From: UBA2334 sp964396895
GTDB taxonomy: Bacteria; Pseudomonadota; Gammaproteobacteria; Burkholderiales; Burkholderiaceae_C
Length of the DNA: 64,000 nt
NCBI GenBank assembly: GCA_964396895.1
Contig: CAYNGJ010000016.1
Coordinates: 26,325 to 90,324, forward strand
Direction of reading: 5' to 3'
A program made the position numbers and the translations under genes. The number at the start of each line of letters is the position of its first letter. Position 1 is the first letter of the stretch. The notes below the pieces were generated by a model. The model was not told the DNA's origin. It saw only the letters and a list, made by a program, of their open reading frames with translations, and made no database searches. This document shows positions 7,450-14,416 of the stretch, piece after piece.

Positions 7450-8514
7450 TCACTTCACCAACTGCGCCAATTCGCCCTTGGCGTAGCGGCTGGCCATGAC
7501 CGACAGGCTGTCGCCCTTGACCTTGCTGCCCTGGCCTTCGCAGCCGAACTCCAGGTAGCGTTGTTTGCACACGGCCTTGGCGGCTTCGCGGGCGGGTTTG
7601 AGCCACTCGCGGGCGTCGAACTTGTCGGGGTTTTCAAACAGAAACTTGCGCACCGCACCGGTCATGGCCAGGCGGATGTCGGTGTCGATGTTGATCTTGC
7701 GCACGCCGAACTTGATGGCTTCCTGGATTTCTTCCACGGGCACGCCGTAGGTTTCTTTCATCTGGCCGCCGTACTGGTTGATGATGGCCAACAGGTCTTG
7801 CGGCACGCTGGAGCTGCCGTGCATCACCAGGTGGGTGTTGGGGATGCGGGCGTTGATTTCCTTCACGCGGCTGATGGCCAGGATGTCGCCCGTGGGCTTG
7901 CGGCTGAACTTGTACGCGCCGTGGCTGGTGCCGATGGCAATGGCCAGGGCGTCGAGTTGCGTGGCCTTGACGAAGGTGGCGGCTTCTTCGGGGTCGGTCA
8001 GCATTTGGCTGTGGTCCAGCTTGCCCACGGCACCCACGCCGTCTTCCTCGCCGGCATCGCCGGTTTCCAGGTTGCCCAGGCAGCCCAGTTCGCCTTCCAC
8101 GGTTGCGCCAATTTTGTGCGCCATGGCCACCACTTGCTGGGTGACATCCACGTTGTATTCGAACGATGAAGGGGTTTTGCCATCCGTCATCAGCGAGCCA
8201 TCCATCATCACCGAGCCAAAGCCCAGGTTCAGCGCGCCCTGGCAAATCTCGGGGCTGGTGCCGTGGTCCTGGTGCATGACCAGGGGGATGTGGGGGTAGG
8301 CCTCGCAGGCGGCCTGGATGAGGTACTTGATGAAGTGCTCGCCCGCGTACTTGCGCGCACCTGCGCTGGCCTGCAGGATGACGGGGGCGCCCACCTCGTC
8401 GGCGGCGGCCATCACGGCCTGCACCTGCTCCAGGTTGTTGACGTTGAACGCCGGAATGCCGTAGCCATTGGCGGCGGCGTGGTCGAGCAGTTCGCGCATG
8501 GAAACGAGAGCCAT
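7450..8514 (-). CDS. fba: Class II fructose-bisphosphate aldolase
   Basis: This zinc aldolase interconverts fructose-1,6-bisphosphate and the two triose phosphates. The 354-residue product is of the long class IIB (CbbA-like) type. Zn-ligand and catalytic segments are MHQDHGTSPE, EGELGCLGNLETGDAG (with the long acidic insert), GTSHGAYKF, and HGSSSVPQDL. The phosphate-binding NIDTDIR follows. The start ATG at 8514 has GGGGA upstream. It lies 105 bases downstream of pyk, and the hairpin at 7332-7374 follows it. The order pyk-fba-purC is common in Comamonadaceae. Confidence 0.95.
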   Translation of the reverse strand: MALVSMRELLDHAAANGYGIPAFNVNNLEQVQAVMAAADEVGAPVILQASAGARKYAGEHFIKYLIQAACEAYPHIPLVMHQDHGTSPEICQGALNLGFGSVMMDGSLMTDGKTPSSFEYNVDVTQQVVAMAHKIGATVEGELGCLGNLETGDAGEEDGVGAVGKLDHSQMLTDPEEAATFVKATQLDALAIAIGTSHGAYKFSRKPTGDILAISRVKEINARIPNTHLVMHGSSSVPQDLLAIINQYGGQMKETYGVPVEEIQEAIKFGVRKINIDTDIRLAMTGAVRKFLFENPDKFDAREWLKPAREAAKAVCKQRYLEFGCEGQGSKVKGDSLSVMASRYAKGELAQLVK

Positions 8515-8619
8515 GGAAATCCCCTAATGAGTTGGTAACCGGTTTGTAACTCCGGGAATTTTAGCGGGCGCAGGCTTGCTGCCCCATGACAGACGGGGGT
8601 GTTGGCCCACCTGCGGCGC

Positions 8620-10047
8620 TCAGGCGGCGCGGCAGATTTTCAGCATGTTGGTGCCGCCGGGGGCGCCCATGGGTTCACCGCAGGTGATGGCGTACAGGTC
8701 GCCACCGCTGAGGGCGCCCAGCGCTTTCAACCGGTTCTCGGCCTGTTGCAGCGCGGTGTCGCGGTCACTGCTGGTGTCCATCATCAGCGAGCGCACGTTG
8801 CGGTACAGCGCCATTTTTCGCTGGCTGGCCTGCTGCGTGGTCAGCGCGTATATGGGAATGCCCACGTTCTGGCGGCTCATCCACAGCACGGTGGAGCCCG
8901 ACTCGGTCAGGGCCACAATGGCTTTGGCACCCAGGTGGTAGGCGGTGAACAGCGCGCCCATGGCAATGGACTGGTCAATGCGCTTGAAGGTTTTGCCCAC
9001 AAAACTGGCGTCCAGGTCCAGCGTGCGGCCTTGCTCGGCCACGTGGCAAATATTGGCCATTTCCTTCACTGTTTCGAGCGGGAACTTGCCTGCCGCCGTT
9101 TCGGCGCTGAGCATGACGGCATCGGTGCCGTCGAGCACGGCATTGGCCACGTCGCTCACCTCGGCGCGGGTGGGCACGGGTGCCAGGATCATGGACTCCA
9201 TCATCTGCGTGGCGGTGATGGCCACCTTGTCGTGCTCGCGGGCGAGTTTGATCATGTGCTTTTGCAAACCCGGCACCGCCGCGTTGCCCACTTCCACCGC
9301 CAAGTCACCCCGGGCGACCATGATGCCGTCGCTGGCGCGCAAGATGTTTTCCAGCTCGGGGATGGCCTCGGCGCGTTCAATTTTGGCGATCAGGCCAGGG
9401 CGGTGGCCGTCGGAGCAGGCCACGTTGCACAGTTGGCGGGCCAGTTCCATGTCGGTGGCGTTTTTGGGAAAGCTCACGGCCACATAGTCGGCCTTCAGGG
9501 CCATGGCGGTACGGATGTCGTCCATGTCTTTGCCGGTCAGGGCGGGCGCGGTCAGCCCGCCGCCTTGCTTGTTGATGCCCTTGTTGTTGGACAGCTCGCC
9601 GCCCATGACCACCGTGGTGTGCACGGCCAGGCCGCGCACGGCATCCACCTTCAACACAATCAGCCCGTCGTTGAGCAGCAGGGTGTCGCCGGGTTTCACG
9701 TCGCGCGGCAGTTCTTTGTAGTCCAGGCCCACGCCGTTCAGGTCGCCGGGTTCGGTGCGCGAGGCGTCGAGCACAAAGGCGGCGCCGTTTTCCAGCATGA
9801 CCTTGCCCGCAGCAAACTTGCCCACACGGATTTTGGGCCCTTGCAGGTCGGCCATGATGGCCACCTCGGTGCCCGCGCGCTTGGCCGCGTCACGCACCAT
9901 GTTGGCCCGGTCAATGTGGTCTTGCCCGCTGCCATGGGAAAAGTTCAGCCGCACCACGTTCACCCCGGCACGGATCATGGCCTCCAGGATCTCGGGCGTG
10001 CTGGAAGCAGGGCCAAGGGTGGCCACAATTTTGGTTGCGCGGGTCAT
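8620..10047 (-). CDS. pyk: Pyruvate kinase
   Basis: This enzyme transfers phosphate from phosphoenolpyruvate to ADP. The 475-residue protein starts TRATKIVATLGPAS at ATG 10047; an upstream in-frame ATG would add 27 residues with no family resemblance, and GGAGA precedes 10047. Signatures are VVRLNFSHG, MADLQGPKIR, the catalytic-lysine motif GLIAKIERAEAIPELE, MVARGDLAVEV and ATQMMESM. The sequence continues into the allosteric C-terminal domain, where ESGSTVLWMSRQN is visible. It belongs to a minus-strand series of glycolytic and purine genes. Confidence 0.95.
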   Translation of the reverse strand: MTRATKIVATLGPASSTPEILEAMIRAGVNVVRLNFSHGSGQDHIDRANMVRDAAKRAGTEVAIMADLQGPKIRVGKFAAGKVMLENGAAFVLDASRTEPGDLNGVGLDYKELPRDVKPGDTLLLNDGLIVLKVDAVRGLAVHTTVVMGGELSNNKGINKQGGGLTAPALTGKDMDDIRTAMALKADYVAVSFPKNATDMELARQLCNVACSDGHRPGLIAKIERAEAIPELENILRASDGIMVARGDLAVEVGNAAVPGLQKHMIKLAREHDKVAITATQMMESMILAPVPTRAEVSDVANAVLDGTDAVMLSAETAAGKFPLETVKEMANICHVAEQGRTLDLDASFVGKTFKRIDQSIAMGALFTAYHLGAKAIVALTESGSTVLWMSRQNVGIPIYALTTQQASQRKMALYRNVRSLMMDTSSDRDTALQQAENRLKALGALSGGDLYAITCGEPMGAPGGTNMLKICRAA

Positions 10048-10192
10048 GAACAACGGTCTCCGGTGGGGGTGTTCGCCTGGGCCACTGCCCAGAGCCTGTA
10101 ATTTGGTTTCAATTATGACGGCGAACAATTACCACCGAGGTACCAACTGGGGCAGTGCGTGAGTGCCCGGCACGCGCAGCGCCGTCTGACAC

Positions 10193-10912
10193 TCAGGAAA
10201 AGGTCGGCGCGGCGCTGGCCAGCGGGTGTGGCTGGCTTGCCCAGCGGTGGGTCAGCAGCGCCACGGCCCAGCACAGCCACGCGCTCCAGAGGGTGTGGCT
10301 CATGAAGTGGGCACCGCGAATTTGCTGGGCCAGCCCCAGCAGGGCGCCGAGCATCAACACCCCCACCAACCACGCCCCGGCGGTGCGGGAGTGGTGGCGG
10401 CGCAGCCAGGGGTAGGCGCCCAGAAACGCGAACGCCGTGGACGCGTGGCCAGCCGGAAAACAGTGCCCACCCCCACCGTCCAGTTGCCCCCAGGCCCAGT
10501 GCGACACGTGGAGCGCGTTGCCCCCAAACACTTGCAGGTCCCAGGGGCAGCTGGTGCTGCTGAGCCCTTTGAGCGCCACCACCACCACCAGCGCCAGGTA
10601 CATGCTGCCCACCATCCAGGCCCGCTCCCTGCGGGCGAGCGACTTCAGTTGCCCCACGGGCCACCAGATGGTCAGTGTCAAGACCAGCAACACCACCCAC
10701 CCCAGCGAGCGGGCGCCCTGGTGCAACACACCCGACAGCAGCCACTGGTCGCGCAGGGCAAAGCCCCGTGTGCTGCCCGACAGGTGGGCCAGCGCCAGGT
10801 CCAACCCCGTCAGGTCCCACGCCAAGGCCAGGGCCAGTGGGGCCACCATGGCTGTGATCCAGCGCAGCGGTGGGTGAGTGGGTGTGGGGTGAAGGGGAGT
10901 GGTCATGGGCAC
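10193..10912 (-). CDS. PAP2-family lipid phosphatase, membrane bound
   Basis: The 239-residue polytopic protein carries the three PAP2 motifs: Lys115 in KGLSSTSCPW, the catalytic His156 in CFPAGHAS, and Arg199/His202 in RGAHFMSH. About six hydrophobic segments place the active site at the periplasmic face. Family members remove or transfer phosphates on undecaprenyl diphosphate, phosphatidylglycerophosphate or lipid A (PgpB, LpxE, LpxT types); the sequence does not decide which. The context suggests lipid A or undecaprenyl phosphate chemistry, because an eptA-regulator-kinase operon lies 6.7 kb away. A PmrA-like direct repeat (10939-10956) lies just upstream of the start. Confidence 0.82.
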   Translation of the reverse strand: MPMTTPLHPTPTHPPLRWITAMVAPLALALAWDLTGLDLALAHLSGSTRGFALRDQWLLSGVLHQGARSLGWVVLLVLTLTIWWPVGQLKSLARRERAWMVGSMYLALVVVVALKGLSSTSCPWDLQVFGGNALHVSHWAWGQLDGGGGHCFPAGHASTAFAFLGAYPWLRRHHSRTAGAWLVGVLMLGALLGLAQQIRGAHFMSHTLWSAWLCWAVALLTHRWASQPHPLASAAPTFS

Positions 10913-10938
10913 GCAGGGGCTGAAGGCGCGCCATTCTG

Positions 10939-10956
10939 TTTAAGCCAGATTAAGAC
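10939..10956 (-). promoter_or_regulatory. PmrA/QseB-like direct repeat upstream of the PAP2 gene
   Basis: The minus strand reads CTTAATCTGGCTTAA, two CTTAA half sites starting 10 bases apart, about 28-42 bases before the PAP2 start. OmpR-family regulators of the PmrA/QseB type bind CTTAA direct repeats of 10-11 bp period. The likely cognate regulator is the one encoded at 19034-19702; that link is inferred. Confidence 0.5.
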
Positions 10957-10998
10957 TGGCTGAAGCGCCCAATCGGCTGCTGCGCGCCAGGGGAATGC

Positions 10999-11769
10999 TC
11001 AGTCATCGTCCTCGTCCGCCTGGCTGGTGGCGCCTGAGGTGGCGATGGTGCCCTGCGGGGCCTGTTGCCACTCCCAGACCCAGTAGGCGCACGCACTCAC
11101 CAGCAGCAGGACCGCCAGCCACCGGTGGTTGCGCTGCACCAAGTCTGGCCCACGGCCGGCTGTGCGGCCGGTGAGCATGGGGGTGGCCAGGTTGGTTCGG
11201 CGCCACAGGCTCAGGCCGAGCAGCGCCCCCAGGTGCGCCAGCACGGCGTACAGCATGAGTTCGCCCACGGCTTCGTGGGCTTCTCCCAGCCATTCGCCAC
11301 CCCAGTCGTTGAAGGAGGCGTAGCCGGTCAGGGTGACGGGCACCACCAGCACCAGGGTGGCGACGACGGCGGCGGCCATCCACAGGTGCTGGCCTTGCCG
11401 CCCGTTCACCGGCTGCAGGGAGCGTGCCTTGGCCGCTGCCACCCACTGGCCCAGCCAGGGGCCTGTGCCGCGGAGTTTGCCCAGCAGGAGGTCCAGCTTC
11501 ACTTGGCGCGGGCCCACCCATCCGTACAGCAGGCGAAACACCAGCAAGCCCGCCAAGGTGTAGCCCAGTGTGACGTGCAGCAGGCGCCAGCGCTCCCCAT
11601 CGGCACTGAGGTAGGCGCCCACAAAACACAGGGCAAACAGCCAATGAAAGGCGCGGGTGGGCGCGTCAATGACGCGCCGGGTCGGGCTGGCCACGGTGGT
11701 GGGGGCGGGGGTGGCTGGCCCCGGTGGTGGCGGGGCCGATGCGTGGTGGTGGGGTGTCAGTGTGGTCAT
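10999..11769 (-). CDS. Cytochrome b561-type membrane protein
   Basis: The 256-residue protein has a Pro/Ala-rich N-terminal tail of about 30 residues followed by a four-helix b-type cytochrome domain. Candidate heme ligands pair across helices: His42 and His65 in the first half, His165 and His179 in the second. The C-terminus is acidic. Such proteins carry electrons across the membrane between quinol and periplasmic c-type cytochromes. It follows the diheme cytochrome and SHP genes on the same strand. A gene for cytochrome b561 next to DHC and SHP is the arrangement known from Rhodobacter sphaeroides, which supports a small electron-transfer chain. Confidence 0.85.
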   Translation of the reverse strand: MTTLTPHHHASAPPPPGPATPAPTTVASPTRRVIDAPTRAFHWLFALCFVGAYLSADGERWRLLHVTLGYTLAGLLVFRLLYGWVGPRQVKLDLLLGKLRGTGPWLGQWVAAAKARSLQPVNGRQGQHLWMAAAVVATLVLVVPVTLTGYASFNDWGGEWLGEAHEAVGELMLYAVLAHLGALLGLSLWRRTNLATPMLTGRTAGRGPDLVQRNHRWLAVLLLVSACAYWVWEWQQAPQGTIATSGATSQADEDDD

Positions 11770-11796
11770 GGTGCCAAGGTGTGGGTGTGTGGGGGG

Positions 11797-12335
11797 TCAG
11801 TCGGACCAGCCTGCGCGAAAGCGCGCATCCAGCCCTTTGGGGAAGCGGACGTTGTCGTCGTCAAAGTCGCCGCGCTGGGCTTGCGTGTGGCAGGCCACGC
11901 AGTTGGCGGCACTTTTGACGGCGGTGTGCCGCCACACCTGCGGGTCGATGCGGCGGTGTTTGCGCTCGAACCAAGCCGAGCGGGTGATTCGGTCTTCAGG
12001 GGGCATTTCGCGCACGCGCTTGTAGGTGCCCGCGTGGGCCTGCAGCCAGACCGTCAGTTGGTTGACCGTGGCCGCGTCCAATGAGGCATCGGAGCCGTAG
12101 TGCTTGTCCAGGCTGCCCATCATTCGGGTCCAGGACTGGGCTGGCAGCATGCCTGGGGGTAGGCCATGTGGCAGGCGGCGCACTCCTGCTGGTAGGCCGG
12201 CAGGGTGACGCGGGGCTGGAGGTTGCCGCTGTCGGCGTGGGCCACGGGCAGCACGCCGAGCGACAGGGCTGCGGCCAGATGGACCAGTCGCCGGGTGGTT
12301 GGGGTGGTGGGGGTGGTGGGGAGGATGGGGCGCAT
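11797..12335 (-). pseudogene. Diheme cytochrome c (DHC family), frameshifted
   Basis: Two frames together give one DHC protein. The first encodes the start at 12335 (an ATG at 12347 is an alternative), a Pro/Thr-rich n-region, a signal peptide ending VAHA, and the first heme motif CAACH followed by MAYP. The second frame carries on with GMLPAQSWTRMMGSLDKHYG, the second heme motif CVACH, and a C-terminus ending at 11797. The break falls in a run of five G (12155-12159); a sixth G would restore a continuous reading frame with the family-like sequence AYPPGMLP. This is either a recent loss-of-function mutation or a homopolymer sequencing error. DHC proteins are periplasmic electron carriers that reduce SHP. 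Confidence 0.82.
12301..12330 (+). other. G-quadruplex motif at the start of the DHC gene
   Basis: Four runs of 4-5 G (12301-12304, 12309-12313, 12318-12321, 12327-12330) are separated by loops TGGT, TGGT and AGGAT on the plus strand. That is the template strand of the DHC gene, and the motif lies 5 bases inside its start codon. It encodes the repeated Pro-Thr-Thr residues before the signal peptide. Confidence 0.6.
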
Positions 12336-12379
12336 GGTGTGGTGCATTGGGTTGGTGTGGGGGGCGTTCGGGTGCAGGC

Positions 12380-12979
12380 TCAAGGCTGCAGCGTGAGCAG
12401 GTAGGCCAACACGTTGGCCTTCTCGCTGGCGGTGCACTCGCGGCTGAGCACGTCTTGGCAGTTGCGCCGGAACCATTTGTCCACCTTGGCCGTGTCGGTG
12501 AATGCCTTGGCGTTGAAGGCGGGGGCCAAGGGGGCAATCACCTTGCCCGTGTTGGCGTGCTTGCCCTCGGTGGTGGGTGGGGCTTGGTGGCACGACGCGC
12601 AACTCCATTCGTTGCCGTGTTGGCGCTTGAAAAATACCTTGCCCTGGGCGGCGTCAGCGGGGGCTTTGGCCACTGCCCGCCAGCGCTCCAGTTGGGCCGT
12701 GGGCGTGGTGTCGGCGGCCGATGCGGGCGGGGTGAATGCCAGGGTGGCGGCCAGTACCGCCCAAAGGATCGCTGCCTGTGCCGCTGAGTGGCCACCAGGC
12801 GCGCGGCTGCGCAGCGGGGGCTGGGTCGTTGTGTGCGGGCGGTGATGTCTGCCAACGGAGGCGGTCTTGGTGACCGTGTGGGCGCTGGTCCGCACTTTGG
12901 CCAGCGCACGACAGGCTGTTTCTGGTGCGAGGTCCACCAGGAGGGCGATTTTCTTGAGGGCCGGCAGTTGTGCAGTCAT
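12380..12979 (-). CDS. SHP-type monoheme cytochrome c (DUF1924)
   Basis: The conserved part has one heme motif, CASCH (Cys127-His131), then a C-terminal section with KVDKWFRRNCQDVLSREC. The Asn173-Cys174 and Cys182 pattern matches SHP, where an Asn serves as a labile distal heme ligand beside a disulfide. SHP binds O2 and NO and is reduced by DHC. A signal peptide (AVLAATLAFTPPASA) ends near residue 89. About 70 unexplained residues precede it if translation begins at ATG 12979. No ATG, GTG or TTG lies close to the signal peptide in frame; a GTG at 12895 is the nearest alternative. The start overlaps the stop of a 46-codon ORF by ATGA. Confidence 0.8.
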   Translation of the reverse strand: MTAQLPALKKIALLVDLAPETACRALAKVRTSAHTVTKTASVGRHHRPHTTTQPPLRSRAPGGHSAAQAAILWAVLAATLAFTPPASAADTTPTAQLERWRAVAKAPADAAQGKVFFKRQHGNEWSCASCHQAPPTTEGKHANTGKVIAPLAPAFNAKAFTDTAKVDKWFRRNCQDVLSRECTASEKANVLAYLLTLQP

Positions 12980-13116
12980 TGGCCATTCCCCACCCGCACC
13001 AGCGGTTGCTCACCCAAAGCCCACGAGGTGGTTGTGGTCGAGGCTGTGGTGGTGACCGAATCCATGCTGGGCACCCAGTTGGCCTGGGTTGACGGCGGGT
13101 GAGAAGTCTGTGACAT
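12976..13116 (-). CDS. Small ORF, 46 residues, translationally coupled to the SHP gene
   Basis: The ATG at 13116 follows ACGGAG at ideal spacing. The frame runs for 46 codons through a Ser/Thr-rich middle (VTTTASTTTTSW) to LVRVGNGQ, and its TGA overlaps the SHP ATG as ATGA. No transmembrane segment or known family is recognised. Good ribosome site, tight overlap and first position in the SHP-DHC-cytochrome b transcript argue that it is translated. It could be a leader peptide that couples translation, or a small soluble partner. Protein-level conservation is unknown. Confidence 0.45.
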   Translation of the reverse strand: MSQTSHPPSTQANWVPSMDSVTTTASTTTTSWALGEQPLVRVGNGQ

Positions 13117-13189
13117 GTGTGGCTCCGTAGGCTTGAACAGTGAAGGCCTTCATGCTGCCTGGGGGTACCTGTACGTCGCCTGAAAACGC

Positions 13190-13207
13190 TGTTCATCTGG
13201 CGTTCAG
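13190..13207. promoter_or_regulatory. OmpR-family direct repeat, site 1
   Basis: TTCATCTGGCGTTCA contains two TTCA half sites at 13192 and 13203, exactly 11 bases apart, the usual spacing for OmpR/PhoP-type tandem binding. It lies in the divergent region between the small ORF/SHP operon (start 13116) and the PepSY gene (start 13315), nearer the former. A near-identical second site is at 13248-13265. Confidence 0.55.
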
Positions 13208-13247
13208 ATCGGTGGGTGCGGCGGCCCCGGCGGGTCAGGCCGCGGGG

Positions 13248-13265
13248 CATTCATCGCGCGTTCAG
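13248..13265. promoter_or_regulatory. OmpR-family direct repeat, site 2
   Basis: TTCATCGCGCGTTCA again has TTCA half sites 11 bases apart (13250 and 13261) and shares 13 of 15 positions with site 1. It is about 50 bases upstream of the PepSY start at 13315. The response regulator encoded just downstream (13761) is the natural candidate to bind both sites; this is inferred. Confidence 0.55.
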
Positions 13266-13314
13266 CCAACCGTGCGGACAATGGGCCCCTTTGATTCACC
13301 CGGATGCCACACCC

Positions 13315-13764
13315 ATGCGCTTGTGCCAATTTCCGTTGTTCCGTTTGGTGCCCTTTGGCCTCGCCACGCCTGTGCCCAGTCGCGTTCCCGGTGCATGGGC
13401 CCGTGCGTGGCCGCTTGTGCTGGTGTTGGGTGTGGCTTGTGCGCTGCCCACGCAGGCCTGGTCGGGTGAGCGTGCTGACCACGACGAGGCGCGCGAGGCA
13501 TTGGTGCGTGGCCAGGTGATGCCGCTCAAGCAGGTGCTGGAGCAACTGGCGCGCCAGCGACCCGGCGGGCACATTCTGGAGGTGGAGTTGGAAAGCAAGC
13601 GTGGCCGCTGGGTGTACGAGATCAAACAGATGGAGCCCGGTGGTCAGCTCGTCAAACTGAAGCTCGACGCCCGTACCGGTGAAGTGCTGAACGATCCCCC
13701 GCCGCGCCGCACATCGCCGCGCCCGCCCGCTGTCCCCTTGTCAGGCCCACAAGGAACCCCATGA
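13315..13764 (+). CDS. PepSY-domain periplasmic protein
   Basis: The 149-residue product begins at ATG 13315; upstream in-frame starts would put the signal peptide far inside the protein. Residues 30-50 form a signal sequence ending near TQAWS. A PepSY-like domain follows (EALVRGQVMPLKQVLEQL, then VELESKRGRWVYEIKQM and LDARTGEVL). A Pro-rich tail ends the protein. PepSY proteins next to PhoPQ-like systems are thought to modulate envelope stress or cation signalling. It is the first gene of a PepSY-regulator-kinase group and overlaps the regulator start by 4 bases. Two 11-bp-period repeats lie in its promoter region. Confidence 0.8.
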   Translation: MRLCQFPLFRLVPFGLATPVPSRVPGAWARAWPLVLVLGVACALPTQAWSGERADHDEAREALVRGQVMPLKQVLEQLARQRPGGHILEVELESKRGRWVYEIKQMEPGGQLVKLKLDARTGEVLNDPPPRRTSPRPPAVPLSGPQGTP

Positions 13765-14416
13765 GAATTTTGCTGGTTGAAGACGAACCCACCCTGCATG
13801 GCCAGCTGGCCCAGGCGCTGAGAGACGCCGGTTACGCGGTGGACGGCTGCACCCATGGCCGTGACGCCTGGGCGATACCGAACCGTTCGATGCCGTGGTG
13901 CTGGACCTGGGCCTGCCCGAGATGGACGGCCTCACCGTGCTCAAGCGCTGGCGAGCGGCGGGCAAACGCATGCCGGTGCTCATCCTGACCGCACGCGACC
14001 ATTGGCACGACAAGGTGGCGGGCATCGACGCAGGGGCCGACGACTACCTCACCAAACCGTTTCATGCCGAAGAGCTGTTGGCTCGCCTGCGGGGGCTCAT
14101 TCGCCGCGCCAGTGGCCACGCCTCGCCCGTGCTGGTGTGTGGCCCGGTGGAGCTGGACACCCGCAGCAGCCGCGTGACCCTGGCGGGCCAGCATGTGGCT
14201 TTGACCAGTCACGAGTTCAAGGTGTTGTCGTACTTCATGCACCACCCCAATGCCGTGGTGTCGCGCACCGAACTGACAGAGCACATCTACGCCCAAGACT
14301 TTGACCGCGACTCCAACACCATCGAGGTGTTTGTGGGCCGCTTGCGCAAAAAGCTGCCCGCTGACCTGATTGAAACCGTGCGCGGACTGGGTTACCGGCT
14401 GGTGGTGCCCGAATGA
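13761..14416 (+). pseudogene. PhoP-like OmpR-family response regulator, frameshifted
   Basis: The first frame reads MRILLVEDEPTLHGQLAQAL and continues to GRDAW near 13872. The second frame takes over with LGDTEPFDAVVLDLGLPEMD (phospho-acceptor Asp), then ILTARD, GADDYLTKPF and a complete winged-helix domain ending RGLGYRLVVPE. The switch requires one extra base, or seven if two residues usual in this loop are also missing, around 13867-13871. The two halves otherwise give a full-length PhoP-type regulator of about 218 residues. As given, the receiver is truncated and the DNA-binding half would need a new start (a GTG or ATG near 13892). It overlaps both the PepSY gene and the kinase by 4 bases. 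Confidence 0.82.
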
